The translations under genes and the position numbers were made by a program. This document shows positions 33,867 to 42,999 of a stretch of DNA of 64,000 nucleotides, in pieces (the stretch's first letter is position 1; the number at the start of each line of letters is the position of its first letter). The notes under the pieces are model-generated. The model did no database searches, was not told the origin of the DNA, and saw only the letters and a program-made list of their open reading frames with translations. This DNA is from Collinsella ihumii (lineage in GTDB: Bacteria > Actinomycetota > Coriobacteriia > Coriobacteriales > Coriobacteriaceae): assembly GCF_900046475.1 (NCBI RefSeq), contig NZ_FCOU01000002.1, forward strand, positions 93,888 through 157,887, in the 5' to 3' direction.

Positions 33867-34629
33867 CTATGCGGCAACCTTCTGAGCACGCAGGCGGATG
33901 CGCACGTAATCGACGATCCACCGTCCGTCCTGCCACAGAGAGGGACGGACCGCCTCAACCGCCTCGTCGACGATGCGTTGGGCGAGCTCGTCATCGACAC
34001 CCTCGAACGGCTTCTTGAGGAACATGCGGATCCAGTTGGCCATGCCGTCGGCGCCCTCTTGCGGCGTGGGGCGGTCGAACAGCGCGGCAAAGGTCACGCG
34101 CAGGCCCGCCGCTTCCATCCGCGGCGCGTACTCGCCGATCGTCGGGAAATAATGCGGATGCCGATACGTCAGCCCATGGCGCGCAAAGGCGTCGGCAAGC
34201 GCCGCATGAACCTGCGCCGCGCAGCCATATCCGCCGAACTCGCAGACCAGCTGCCCGCCCTCCACCAGGTTGGCGGCTATGTTAGCGAGCAGCTCGTTTT
34301 GGCGCTCGCTCTCGATCCAATGGAAGACCGCGTTGGAAAACACCACGTCAGCCGGACGGTCGAGCGCAAACGTCAGGGCATCCGCCTGCTCAAAACGCAA
34401 CCCTGGATGGTCCCGACGCGCCGACTCGATCATGTCGGGCGAGGCATCGATGCCCGTGACCTCGAACCCGCGCCGCGCGAGCTCGGCAGTCAGCGCGCCC
34501 GTACCGCATCCCAGATCGACCACCCAAGCCCCCGGCTTCGCGTCGATAAGGTCAAGGCACAGCTGACCCGTATTCGTGCACGAATGAAAAGCCCTGCTCA
34601 TAGTCGTTGGCATCCCATGTGATGTTCAT
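33867..34629 (-). pseudogene. Class I SAM methyltransferase (trans-aconitate methyltransferase-like), one apparent frameshift
   Basis: From ATG 34629 (RBS AAGGGAGGAC) the reading is MNITWDANDYEQGFSFVHEY, the usual N-terminus of this small methyltransferase group. It loses frame at a GGG run (34567-34569 on the plus strand as CCC). Removing one G restores GQLCLDLIDAKPGAWVVDLG, then CGTGALTAELARRGFEVTGI (SAM motif I), DVVFSNAVFHWI and FGGYGCAAQV down to the stop at 33867. The joined protein would be about 253 residues, full length. A sequencing error is the simplest reason. It would methylate a small carboxylate; the substrate is unknown. Confidence 0.75.
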
Positions 34630-34819
34630 GGCATGTCCTCCCTTCAGCATGGACGCATGCGCAACGAGGATATACGGTTAGCCTCTCTCGGAGCACGTTC
34701 ACGGCGTTCCATCCAATGAGATACCGCATTTGAAAACAACACGTCAATAGGCTGACCCCGAGATAGACCGGCTCCCTGTCGCTGAATGAAACGAGACGCA
34801 AGGTGGTATACTGGATATG

Positions 34820-34905
34820 CCAGCGAAGCCCGCTTGGAGTTAAGCTAGGCGCGGGCGGCGCGGGTTATTGATTCGAGAGCCCGGTTGCCGCCGGGCTCTT
34901 CTCAT
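34820..34905 (+). ncRNA. Candidate antitoxin-like small RNA (about 85 nt)
   Basis: An extended -10 TGGTATACT (34805-34813) predicts a start near 34820. The transcript would end at the hairpin AGAGCCCGG-TTGCCG-CCGGGCTCT (34876-34899) followed by TCTCATCT. It contains no convincing ORF. It converges on the small gene at 34915-35025 and the shared hairpin makes their 3' parts complementary, as in the Fst/par type I systems. Expression and function are inferred. Confidence 0.45.
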
Positions 34906-34914
34906 CTCCCTTCG

Positions 34915-35025
34915 TCATCCGTTATCGCGCTGTCTCTCCTTCCACCGGTCGTACAACTCGAAGAGCGTCTTCACGGTGCTCACGATGGTCGCGAGGGCTT
35001 TCAGGAGATTGAGGATCATATCCAT
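34915..35025 (-). CDS. Small amphipathic peptide (36 aa), candidate type I toxin
   Basis: ATG at 35025 lies 8 bases after GGGAGG on the reverse strand and opens a 36-codon gene: MDMILNLLKALATIVSTVKT, then LFELYDRWKERQRDNG. The first twenty-odd residues form a hydrophobic or amphipathic helix and the tail is charged, the usual shape of Fst/Ldr-like membrane toxins. A -10 TATATT (35083-35088) in an AT-rich stretch lies about 60 bases upstream. The gene runs towards the convergent RNA at 34820-34905 and ends 15 bases before its terminator hairpin. No family was recognised by sequence; a conserved small membrane protein without toxicity is possible. Confidence 0.5.
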   Translation of the reverse strand: MDMILNLLKALATIVSTVKTLFELYDRWKERQRDNG

Positions 35026-35375
35026 AGGCGTCGCCTCCCTATCGGTGGCGTCGCCCGCGCGCGGACTTCGCTGGCGATAATGAATATACCCAATACACTA
35101 AGTAGATGTACTCTTTATTATCTTCCTTAATGTGGCAACAAGAAACCGCCCGTCTCTCTGGGCTCAACGATCCTGCTGCGCGGTCGGCATATTAAACGGC
35201 TGCGCCGCCCCATTCGGAAAGAACGACTCGGTCGCTGATAGCATCGCGGGCAACACTCCGGTACACGTTGCTCAGATTTTTAGCAAGTCCCTGCCAGACC
35301 ACCGTGGATACGATGGCCCCTGCGACCACGGCGGGGCGGCAGCCGGGACATACCGTCGCCCCTAAACCACCCCAC

Positions 35376-35453
35376 ACTTTTTCATGAACGCGGAGGGGCC
35401 GATCCGACATTCCCGCAGGAAGGGAGAAAGCGACCTCGTACTTTTTCATGAAC
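35376..35453. repeat. Degenerate ATTCATGAAT-family element
   Basis: ACTTTTTCATGAAC occurs directly at about 35376 and 35440, flanking GACATTCCCGCAGGAAGGGA, a diverged form of the TTTCCGCAGGAAA core seen in the other copies. Hairpin arms are largely lost. The remaining intergenic DNA at 35100-35587 shows no gene I can support. Confidence 0.45.
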
Positions 35454-35587
35454 AACCCCGCCCGGGCCGCCGTGCCCACGGAGGTCTAACAGGGGGTTTC
35501 AGCGAGAGCTCGCCCTGGGGCCTCCACTCGAGGCCGCGGACACCAAGCCGTTGCGCGACGCTACGTCCCGCCTTCCATCTCGCCCGG

Positions 35588-38104
35588 TCATCGCGCTAGC
35601 TCCTCTGCGATATAGCGCCCGGTTATGCTTCCCGGGCAGGCGGCGACCTCTTCCGGCGTGCCGGCGCACACGATGCGCCCGCCGCCCTCTCCACCGCCCG
35701 GGCCCATGTCGACGATATAGTCCGCGTTGGCGATCATATCCAGATCGTGCTCGATCACGACCACCGTGGCGCCGTTGTCGATCAGCCGCTGCAGCACGCC
35801 GAGCAGCACCTCGACGTCGAGGGGGTGCAGGCCGATGGTGGGCTCGTCGAACACGAACAGGGCGTCGCTCTGCTTGCGCGTGAGCTCGCTGGCGAGCTTC
35901 AGGCGCTGGGCCTCGCCACCCGAGAGCGCAGGCGTCGCCTCGCCAAGCGTGAGGTACCCAAGACCCAGGTCGTGCAGGATCCCCAGCTTGGACTTGACCG
36001 TGCGCAGCGCGGTCTCCGCAAGGACCTCGGACGCTTGGTCGACCGTGTAGGACAAAAGCTCCGGCAACGAGATGTCGCCCGCAAGCTTGATGTCGTACGC
36101 CTCGCGCCCATAACGCGCGCCGCCGCAGTCGGGACAGGGGATGTCCACATCGGGCAGGAACTGCACGTCGAGCGAGATCTGGCCCGTGCCGTCGCACGTG
36201 GGACAGCGCAGCGACCCCGTGTTGTACGAGAACGCGCCCGCCTTGAGGCCGCACTCGCGCGCATCCGCGGTCTTGGCGTACGCACGGCGCAGGTCGTCCA
36301 GGACACCGGAGTAGGTCCCCACGGTCGAGCGCACGTTGGCGCCGATGGGCGTCGCGTCGATGAGGTTCGCCCGCGCGATGCCGTCCGCCTCGACGCCGCG
36401 CACGTGCGCGGGGAGCGCCTCGCCCGCGATGGCGGCGCGCAGGGCCGGAATGAGACTCTCCAGCACCAGCGTGGTCTTGCCGGAGCCGGAAACACCCGTC
36501 ACGGCGGTCAGCCGCCCGCGCGGGATGTCGACCGAGAGCGGTTTGACCGTATGAATCGCATCCGTGTCGAGGTGGATGCGACCGTCCGCGAACAGGTCCG
36601 ACCCCTCCGCGCGCTCGCGCACGCTCACCCGCCGCGCACCGGACAGATACGGCCCGATACGCGTCGCCGGAGATGCGACGATGTCGTCGACGGCCCCCTG
36701 GGCGATCACCCGACCGCCCGCGGCACCCGACCCCGGGCCGATCTCGACGATATGGTCCGCATGGCGCAAGACGCGCACATCATGGTCGACGAGCACGACC
36801 GAGTTGCCGTCGGCGAGCAGGTCGTCCACCACGCCGAGCAGCCCCTCCACATTCGAGGGGTGCAGGCCGATCGACGGCTCGTCGAGCACGTAGAGCACCC
36901 CGCAGGTGCGATTGCGCACGGCACGCGCCAGCTGCACGCGCTGGCGCTCGCCCGTCGAGAGCGTCGAGCTTGCGCGGTCAAGCGACAGGTAGCCCAACCC
37001 GAGCTGCTGCAGGCGACACATGGGCTCGACCATCTCGTCGCAGATCGTCTGGGCCATAGGGCGCATGGATTCCGGCATGAGCGCGGGCACGCCCGGTACC
37101 CACGTCGCGAGCTCATCGAGCGTCAGCGCCGTGGCGTCGGCAAGCGTCATGCCGTCGATCACCGGGCCGCGCGCCCGCTCGGACAGGCGCGTTCCGTGGC
37201 AGTCGGGGCAGACCTCCTCCTTGAGAAACCTCGCCACGCGCGCAAGGCCCTTCTCGTCCTTCGCCTTCGCCAGTGCGTTTTCGACCGTGTACACCGCGTT
37301 GAAGTACGTGAAGTCGAGCTCCGCGAAGTTGTCGCCTTTCTTGGCCTTGTACAGGATGTGCTTCTTTTCCGCCGGCCCGTGGAACACGATGTCGCGCTCC
37401 TCGGGCGTGAGCTGGGAGAACGGCACGTCGGTGCGGACGCCCATCTCGCGCGCCACCTGCTTCATGAGGTCCCACATGAGGGTGTTCCACGGGGCGACCG
37501 CGCCCTCGTCGATGCTCAGCGACTCGTCGGGCACCAAAGACGACTCGTCCACGCGGCGCACCACACCGGTTCCGCCGCAGGTGGGGCATGCCCCGCCGCT
37601 GTTGAACGCAAGGTCCTCCGCACCGGGCCCAAAGAACTCCCGCCCGCACGAAGGGCAGGTGATGGGCAGCATGAGCGCCACGTTCATGGAGGGTTCCGCG
37701 TGCGCGCCGCAGTGCGGGCACGCATGGCTACCGAGCCGCGAGAACATGAGCCTCAGGTAGTTGAGCAGCTCGGTGGACGTGCCGAACGTGGAGTGCACGC
37801 CGGGGATGCCGGGCCGCTGGCGCAAGGCGAGCGCCGCGGGAACGTGAAGCACCTCGTCCACGGTGGCGCGCCCCGTCTGGGAGATGCGCCGGCGCGTATA
37901 GGTGGACAGCGCATCCAGGTAGCGGCGGCTGCCCTCCGCGTACAGCGTGCCGAGCGCGAGCGAGCTTTTGCCCGATCCCGACACACCCGCGATCCCCACG
38001 AGCTGTCCGAGCGGGATATCCACGTCGATGTTCTTGAGGTTGTGCACGCGCGCCCCGCGCACCTGGATATGCGTGGGCTGCAGATAGTGGTCGCTGCGCT
38101 TCAT
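35588..38104 (-). CDS. UvrA paralogue (class II UvrA-like ABC ATPase)
   Basis: An 838-residue UvrA-like protein with two ABC domains: Walker A GVSGSGKSSLALGTL and GVSGSGKTTLVLESL, signatures LSTGERQRVQLARAV and LSGGEAQRLKLASEL, and DEPSIGLHPSNV and DEPTIGLHPLDV. Zinc-binding Cys pairs appear in CPHCGAHAE/CPSCGREF/CPTCGGTGVV and CPTCDGTGQ/CPDCGG. It is about 100 residues shorter than canonical UvrA, consistent with loss of the UvrB-binding region, as in UvrA2 proteins linked to resistance against DNA-binding drugs. Housekeeping repair is therefore less likely. ATG at 38104 follows AGGGGGAAG. It stands alone, divergent from the sucrose regulator. Confidence 0.87.
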   Translation of the reverse strand: MKRSDHYLQPTHIQVRGARVHNLKNIDVDIPLGQLVGIAGVSGSGKSSLALGTLYAEGSRRYLDALSTYTRRRISQTGRATVDEVLHVPAALALRQRPGIPGVHSTFGTSTELLNYLRLMFSRLGSHACPHCGAHAEPSMNVALMLPITCPSCGREFFGPGAEDLAFNSGGACPTCGGTGVVRRVDESSLVPDESLSIDEGAVAPWNTLMWDLMKQVAREMGVRTDVPFSQLTPEERDIVFHGPAEKKHILYKAKKGDNFAELDFTYFNAVYTVENALAKAKDEKGLARVARFLKEEVCPDCHGTRLSERARGPVIDGMTLADATALTLDELATWVPGVPALMPESMRPMAQTICDEMVEPMCRLQQLGLGYLSLDRASSTLSTGERQRVQLARAVRNRTCGVLYVLDEPSIGLHPSNVEGLLGVVDDLLADGNSVVLVDHDVRVLRHADHIVEIGPGSGAAGGRVIAQGAVDDIVASPATRIGPYLSGARRVSVRERAEGSDLFADGRIHLDTDAIHTVKPLSVDIPRGRLTAVTGVSGSGKTTLVLESLIPALRAAIAGEALPAHVRGVEADGIARANLIDATPIGANVRSTVGTYSGVLDDLRRAYAKTADARECGLKAGAFSYNTGSLRCPTCDGTGQISLDVQFLPDVDIPCPDCGGARYGREAYDIKLAGDISLPELLSYTVDQASEVLAETALRTVKSKLGILHDLGLGYLTLGEATPALSGGEAQRLKLASELTRKQSDALFVFDEPTIGLHPLDVEVLLGVLQRLIDNGATVVVIEHDLDMIANADYIVDMGPGGGEGGGRIVCAGTPEEVAACPGSITGRYIAEELAR

Positions 38105-38270
38105 CCGCTTCCCCCTTTTTCGTCTTCCCCAGTATAGGACCACGCGCGCAAGCGGTCATCTCGACGAGCCGAGCGGCGCGGGCGGCTGTGCGTTCCGAGA
38201 CGCCCGCCCTGCTGTGAAATCCTTCTCAGCCCCTGCGGTACAATGCAAGCGCACGACGGAAGGAACGAGC

Positions 38271-39254
38271 ATGGATATCAATCAGATCGCCCAGATGGCA
38301 GGCGTCTCGCGCGCCACGGTCTCGCGCTACTTCAACGACGGCTATGTCTCCCAGGAGAAGCGCGCGGCCATCAAGCGTGTCATCGACAAGACCGGCTACG
38401 TTCCCTCCCGCCAGGCGAAGGTGCTGCGCACGGGCAAGACCGATATCGTGGGCGTCATCATCCCCAAGATCAACTCCGCGTCCGTCTCCCGCATGGTCGC
38501 TGGCATCACGCCGGTGCTCAACGATGCCGGCTACCAGGTGCTCTTGGCGAACACCGACAACGATGCGGCACGCGAGGTCGAGTTCATGCGCCTGTTCTCC
38601 GAGCGCCGGCAGGTCGACGGCGTCATCCTGGTCGCCACCATTTTCACGCCCGCCCACCTGGCGGCCCTGAAGGAGCTGAACACGCCGCTCGTCGTGCTCG
38701 ACCAGAGCCTTTCGGGCTATTCGTGCGTGTACCAGGACGACTACGAGGCGGTGCGCGAACTGACCGGCCAGGTCCTCGCCACCGCAAAGGCCCCGGCATA
38801 CATCGGCGTGCTCGAGGAGGACGTTTCCGCAGGCGAGATGCGCCATCGTGGCTTTTTGGACGCCTGCCGCGAGTGCGGCGTCGAGGTGCCCGAGGATGCC
38901 CAGGAGCTCGCCGAGTTCACCGTGGACTCCGGTTATTCCTGCGCCGAGGCCATCATGCAGGCCCGCCCCCATACCGATGCGATCGTGTGCGCGACCGACT
39001 CCATCGCATTCGGCGCCCTGACCTACCTGCACGAGCACGGCTTGCGCGTCCCCGAGGATGTCCAGGTGACCGGCGTGGGCGACAGCGAGCTCGCGCAGGT
39101 CGTCACCCCGCGGCTCACCACGGTGCACCACCATTACAAGACCTCCGGACAGGAGGCCGCGAAGATGCTGCTCGGCACCATGTCGGGCGACGACACCGTC
39201 GCGCGCACGATCAAGATGGCCTACGAGATCGTCAGGCGCGCGTCCACGCGCTGA
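38271..39254 (+). CDS. LacI-family transcriptional regulator of the sucrose locus
   Basis: A 327-residue LacI/GalR repressor. The N-terminal HTH reads INQIAQMAGVSRATVSRYFN, the hinge YVPSRQAKVLRTGKTDIVGV, and the periplasmic-binding-like core follows (VGVIIPKINSASVSRMVAGI to TGVGDSELAQVVTPRLTTVH). Its place directly upstream of a sucrose-type PTS permease and a GH32 hydrolase marks it as a ScrR-like repressor, probably released by a phosphorylated sugar. ATG at 38271 follows AAGGAACG; TACAAT at 38239-38244 is a possible -10. Own operon, 157 bases before the permease gene. Confidence 0.88.
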   Translation: MDINQIAQMAGVSRATVSRYFNDGYVSQEKRAAIKRVIDKTGYVPSRQAKVLRTGKTDIVGVIIPKINSASVSRMVAGITPVLNDAGYQVLLANTDNDAAREVEFMRLFSERRQVDGVILVATIFTPAHLAALKELNTPLVVLDQSLSGYSCVYQDDYEAVRELTGQVLATAKAPAYIGVLEEDVSAGEMRHRGFLDACRECGVEVPEDAQELAEFTVDSGYSCAEAIMQARPHTDAIVCATDSIAFGALTYLHEHGLRVPEDVQVTGVGDSELAQVVTPRLTTVHHHYKTSGQEAAKMLLGTMSGDDTVARTIKMAYEIVRRASTR

Positions 39255-39354
39255 CGGCATGCGCCGGATACCGTTCACCGACGCATAGCGACCGTTCATA
39301 ACTGGAATCGATTTCACATAGGCATATCCAGTAGCAATGAAGTATTACTGAAAT

Positions 39355-39394
39355 TGTGAGAACGATTACATATGAGAGCGTTCCCATATTCAGT
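39355..39394 (+). promoter_or_regulatory. Putative operator of the sucrose operon
   Basis: TGTGAGAACGATTACA (about 39355-39370) has the LacI-family form with a central CG, and GAGAGCGTTCCC lies 5 bases further on as a second half-related site. Both sit between a TATTACT-like -10 (about 39343) and the permease start at 39412. Binding by the adjacent LacI-type protein is inferred. Confidence 0.45.
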
Positions 39395-39411
39395 CAGCGA
39401 AAGGGGTTTCC

Positions 39412-41391
39412 ATGGCACTCGATTACACCAAGGCCGCCCAAGAAATCTTGGACGCCATCGGTGGCCCGGGCAACGTCGTCTCCGCAGCGCACTGCGCGAC
39501 GCGCCTGCGTCTCGTCATTGCCGACGACTCGAAGATCAACCAGCAGGCCGTCGACAACGCGGAAGGCGCCAAGGGCAATTTCCAGGCTTCCGGCCAGCTG
39601 CAGGTCATCTACGGCACGGGCACCGTCAACAAGGTCTACGACGAGTTCATCAAGCTTGGCAACATCACCGCCGCCACCAAGGCGGAGGCAAAGGCCGCCG
39701 CGGCCGAACAGCAGAAAAACCCGTTCATGCGCGCCATCAAGCTGCTAGGCGACGTCTTCGTCCCCATCATCCCGGCCATCGTCGCCTCCGGCCTGCTGCT
39801 CGGCATCCTGAGCGCCCTGTCCTTCATGGACTCCAACGGCTTCATCACGCTCGACACCAACAACGCCTGGTATCAGATCCTGAACCTCGTGTCGAACACC
39901 GCGTTCACGTTCCTGCAGATCCTGATCGGCTTCTCCGCCGCCAAGGCGTTCGGCGCCAACCCCTACCTGGGCGCGGTCATGGGCATGCTGCTCATCAACC
40001 CCGGCCTGCAGAACGCCAACACCGTCGCCACCGACGGCGTGCTGCAGACCTACACGGTCATCCCCGGGCTCTACAGCATCGACTGGACCGGCTACCAGGG
40101 GCACGTCATCCCCATCGTCATCGCGGCCGGCATCCTCGCGTTCATCGAGAAGCGCCTGCACAAGGTCGTGCCCGAGGCCTTCGACCTGTTCGTGACCCCG
40201 CTCGTCTCCGTCGCCGCCACGGCTTACATCGTCATGCTCGCCGTCGGCCCCGTCTTCGTGTGGGCGGAAAACGCCATCCTCGGAGCCATCCAGCTGCTGC
40301 TCACCCTGCCGCTCGGCCTCGGCTCGCTCATCATGGGCGCCCTCTACGCGCCGACCGTCGTCACCGGCATCCATCAGATGTACACCACCATCGACCTCGG
40401 CCAGATCGCAAGCTACGGCGTGACCTACTGGCTGCCGCTCGCCAGCGCCGCCAACATCGGCCAGGCCGGAGCCGCGCTCGCCGTCGCCCTCAAGACCCGC
40501 AACGTCAAGACGCGCTCGCTTGCGCTCCCCTCTTCGCTGTCCGCCTTCATGGGCATCACCGAGCCCGCGATCTTCGGCGTGAACCTGCGCTTCTTCAAGC
40601 CCTTCGTGGCCGGCTGCATCGGCGGCGGCCTGGGCGCCATGTTCGCTTCCATCTCGGGCCTCGCGGCCAACGGCACCGGCGTGACCGGCATCTTCGGCAT
40701 CCTGCTGTGCCTCAACCAGCCGGTCCAGTACATCATCATGTTCGCCATCGCGGCGCTCGTCAGTTTCGGCCTCTCCTTCATGCTCTACAAGGATCCCGAG
40801 CCTGAGACCGCCGGAGGCGCCACGGTCCAGGCGGCCGCCACCGCGCCCGCTCGCGACGAGGCGGAGGCCGCAGCCCTCTCGTCTGCCGCCGCGAACGCCG
40901 CCGTCGCCGCCATCGACCAGGCGCAGGCCGCCTCGGCCCAGACCTCAACGCTCGTGGCGCCCATGTCCGGCCAAGCCATCGCCATGTCCGAGGTCTCCGA
41001 CCCCGTGTTCGCCAGCGAGGCCATGGGCGGCGGCATCGCCATCGTCCCGTCCGAGGGCAAGCTGTACGCCCCCGCATCCGGCACCATCATCGTGCTCGCC
41101 GAGACCGGGCATGCGGTGGGCATGAACACCGACGCCGGCACCGAGGTCCTCATGCACATCGGCATCGACACCGTCACGCTCGAGGGCAAGCCCTTCACCG
41201 CCCATGTGAAGGTGGGCGACCACGTCGAGGCGGGCCAGCTGCTGATGGATATCGATCTCGACTACATCAAGGCGCAGGGCCTCGACACGGTCACGCCCGT
41301 GATCATCACCAACACGGCCAGCTATGAGAGCGTCGCGCCCGTTGCGCATGACACGGTTGCCGTGGGCGACCCGATCATCACCGTCAAGTAA
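39412..41391 (+). CDS. scrA: Sucrose-family PTS permease EIIBCA
   Basis: A 659-residue three-domain permease. EIIB (about 1-85) has the phosphorylated Cys in SAAHCATRLRLV. EIIC (about 100-460) has about ten membrane segments, with GITEPAIFGVNLRFFKPF as its substrate loop. An Ala-rich linker (about 465-515) leads to EIIA, whose His is in EVLMHIGIDTVTLEGKPF (near residue 582). The family imports and phosphorylates sucrose or a beta-glucoside; the GH32 hydrolase next door argues for sucrose. ATG at 39412 follows GAAAGGGG. All three domains in one chain means only HPr and EI are needed. Confidence 0.9.
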   Translation: MALDYTKAAQEILDAIGGPGNVVSAAHCATRLRLVIADDSKINQQAVDNAEGAKGNFQASGQLQVIYGTGTVNKVYDEFIKLGNITAATKAEAKAAAAEQQKNPFMRAIKLLGDVFVPIIPAIVASGLLLGILSALSFMDSNGFITLDTNNAWYQILNLVSNTAFTFLQILIGFSAAKAFGANPYLGAVMGMLLINPGLQNANTVATDGVLQTYTVIPGLYSIDWTGYQGHVIPIVIAAGILAFIEKRLHKVVPEAFDLFVTPLVSVAATAYIVMLAVGPVFVWAENAILGAIQLLLTLPLGLGSLIMGALYAPTVVTGIHQMYTTIDLGQIASYGVTYWLPLASAANIGQAGAALAVALKTRNVKTRSLALPSSLSAFMGITEPAIFGVNLRFFKPFVAGCIGGGLGAMFASISGLAANGTGVTGIFGILLCLNQPVQYIIMFAIAALVSFGLSFMLYKDPEPETAGGATVQAAATAPARDEAEAAALSSAAANAAVAAIDQAQAASAQTSTLVAPMSGQAIAMSEVSDPVFASEAMGGGIAIVPSEGKLYAPASGTIIVLAETGHAVGMNTDAGTEVLMHIGIDTVTLEGKPFTAHVKVGDHVEAGQLLMDIDLDYIKAQGLDTVTPVIITNTASYESVAPVAHDTVAVGDPIITVK

Positions 41392-41402
41392 AACCCCTCC
41401 CT

Positions 41403-41441
41403 GCGGGCACCGGATACCCCATGCGGTCATCCGGTGCCCGC
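41403..41441 (+). promoter_or_regulatory. Intercistronic hairpin between scrA and scrB
   Basis: GCGGGCACCGGAT and ATCCGGTGCCCGC form a perfect 13-bp stem in the 66-base gap. No T run follows. Such stems usually stabilise the upstream message or weaken downstream expression. Confidence 0.6.
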
Positions 41442-41457
41442 GCTTGAAAGGATTCAC

Positions 41458-42876
41458 ATGGCACGCACGCGCTGGAGGATGGGATTTCACCTCATGCCGC
41501 CCGTCGGCTGGCTCAACGATCCCAACGGACTGTGCCAATTCCGCGGCACCTACCACGTCTTCCATCAGTACAGCCCCGATTGGCCGGCGCCGAACGCGCC
41601 GCGCGGCTGGGGCCATTTCACCAGCGAAGACCTCGTGCACTGGCGCCATCACGGCATGGCCATCGCGCCGGACACGCCGGAGGAGGCCACCGGATCGTAC
41701 TCCGGCTGCGCCGTGGTGATGCCCGGCGCCGCCTCAGACGGCGGCGACCGGCTGCGGCTGTACTACACGGGCAACGTCAAGGAGCCGGGGGATTTCGACT
41801 ACATCCGCACCGGCAGGCGCGCCACCCAGATCCTCATCGAAAGCGACGACGCGATGAGCTTGGGATCGAAGCGCGTCATCCTGCGCAACGAGGACTACCC
41901 CTCCGATTGCACCTGCCACGTGCGCGACCCGAAGGTCTGGCGAGACGATGACCGCTGGTGGATGATTCTCGGCGCACGCGACACCTCCGATCGCGGCATC
42001 ATCCTGCTCATGAGCTCCGAGGACGGCGTTGCCTGGACGGTGGCGAACGAGCTTCGCTCTTCCGAGCCGTTTGGCTACATGTGGGAATGCCCCGACCGCA
42101 TCGTCCTCGACGACCGCACCTATCTCTCCTTCTGCCCGCAGGGCATGGAGGGACTTCCCTGGGCAAACGGGGTGCGCGACCAGTCCGGATATGCGCCGTT
42201 GCCCGAAGGCTCCGACCTCAGCACCCCCGGGATATCCATCGATACCGGCGCGTTTCGCCGCTGGGACGCCGGGTTCGACTTCTACGCCCCGCAGACCTTC
42301 GTCGATGGATCCGGGCGCACCCTGCTCATCGGGTGGATGGGCATGCCCGAGGCCCCGTTCGAAAGCGCGCCCGACGGCCTGCCGTGGTGCCACTGCCTCA
42401 CCGTCCCGCGCGTGCTCACGCGTCTGGGCGACGGCGCCATCGCGCAGATGCCCGTCCCGGAGCTTGAGCGCCTGCGCGAGGCCGAGGAGCTCCTCATCGC
42501 CCCGGGGACCATGGTGTTTTCCGGACAGCGCGCAGACATCGAGCTGACCGGGATCGAGGGACCGCTGCGCCTCACCCTCGACGGCGGGCTTGAGATCGCC
42601 TTCGACGGGCACGAGCTGTCCTGCACGTTCACGGAGGGGGCCGACGCTCTCGGAGCCGGCCGCACGCGCAGGGCGCTTCCGCTCGACCGCATGGGCGACC
42701 TGCGCGTTCTCGTCGACGGCTCCGCTGTCGAGATCTTTGCCGAGGGCGGTCGCGCCGTGATGTCGACGCGCTGGTTCCCCGTGGCAGATGCGCTGAGCGT
42801 GACGATCGAGGGCACCTGCGCCTCGGCGCGCGCCTGGCGCATGGGCGACGGCATGACGGGCTCCGTCGACGTATAG
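41458..42876 (+). CDS. scrB: Sucrose-6-phosphate hydrolase (GH32)
   Basis: A 472-residue GH32 enzyme that splits sucrose-6-phosphate to glucose-6-phosphate and fructose. The nucleophile Asp lies in HLMPPVGWLNDPNGLCQFRG, followed by FHQYSP, the RDP transition-state motif in HVRDPKVW, and the acid/base Glu in YMWECPD. A C-terminal beta-sandwich is present (residues about 330-470, LRVLVDGSAVEIFAEGG). There is no signal peptide, so it is cytoplasmic, as needed after PTS uptake. ATG at 41458 follows GAAAGGA. It is the last gene of the sucrose operon and ends 56 bases before a terminator. Confidence 0.92.
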   Translation: MARTRWRMGFHLMPPVGWLNDPNGLCQFRGTYHVFHQYSPDWPAPNAPRGWGHFTSEDLVHWRHHGMAIAPDTPEEATGSYSGCAVVMPGAASDGGDRLRLYYTGNVKEPGDFDYIRTGRRATQILIESDDAMSLGSKRVILRNEDYPSDCTCHVRDPKVWRDDDRWWMILGARDTSDRGIILLMSSEDGVAWTVANELRSSEPFGYMWECPDRIVLDDRTYLSFCPQGMEGLPWANGVRDQSGYAPLPEGSDLSTPGISIDTGAFRRWDAGFDFYAPQTFVDGSGRTLLIGWMGMPEAPFESAPDGLPWCHCLTVPRVLTRLGDGAIAQMPVPELERLREAEELLIAPGTMVFSGQRADIELTGIEGPLRLTLDGGLEIAFDGHELSCTFTEGADALGAGRTRRALPLDRMGDLRVLVDGSAVEIFAEGGRAVMSTRWFPVADALSVTIEGTCASARAWRMGDGMTGSVDV

Positions 42877-42932
42877 CGCACCCGACGCCGACGTGTCGAC
42901 ATGCATGCGGCGTCGGGCGAATCGCACAGAAA

Positions 42933-42972
42933 GGCGCCCGCGGGACATCTCCAAAAGATGCCCGCGGGCGCC
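42933..42972. terminator. Bidirectional terminator after scrB
   Basis: GGCGCCCGCGGGACATC and GATGCCCGCGGGCGCC pair around TCCAAAA. An extra GC inverted repeat (CCCGACGCCG/CGGCGTCGGG) precedes it. It lies between scrB and the convergent small zinc protein gene. Confidence 0.7.
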
Positions 42973-42999
42973 CATCGCGTTCGCGCGGCGATCGGGAGG

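Larger units (their letters stand above)
34806..35090. repeat. Inverted repeats carrying both promoters of the candidate toxin-antitoxin locus
   Basis: The left end GGTATACTGGATATGCCAGC continuing GAAGCCCGC (34806-34834) is repeated in inverted orientation at 35061-35090 (read on the reverse strand GGTATATTCATTATCGCCAG continuing CGAAGTCCGC). Each copy includes a -10 hexamer (TATACT, TATATT) and what should be the first 15 bases of the RNA (GCCAGCGAAG(C/T)CCGC). The two transcripts thus face each other and would have near-identical 5' ends. Confidence 0.6.

Noticed and set aside
34820..34905. tRNA gene suggested by GGTTATTGATTCGAG
   Set aside because: No cloverleaf can be formed; acceptor and anticodon stems are missing.
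35192..35479. Reverse-strand frame of 95 codons
   Set aside because: Much of it is formed by the degenerate ATTCATGAAT repeat, and no start signal or domain is visible.
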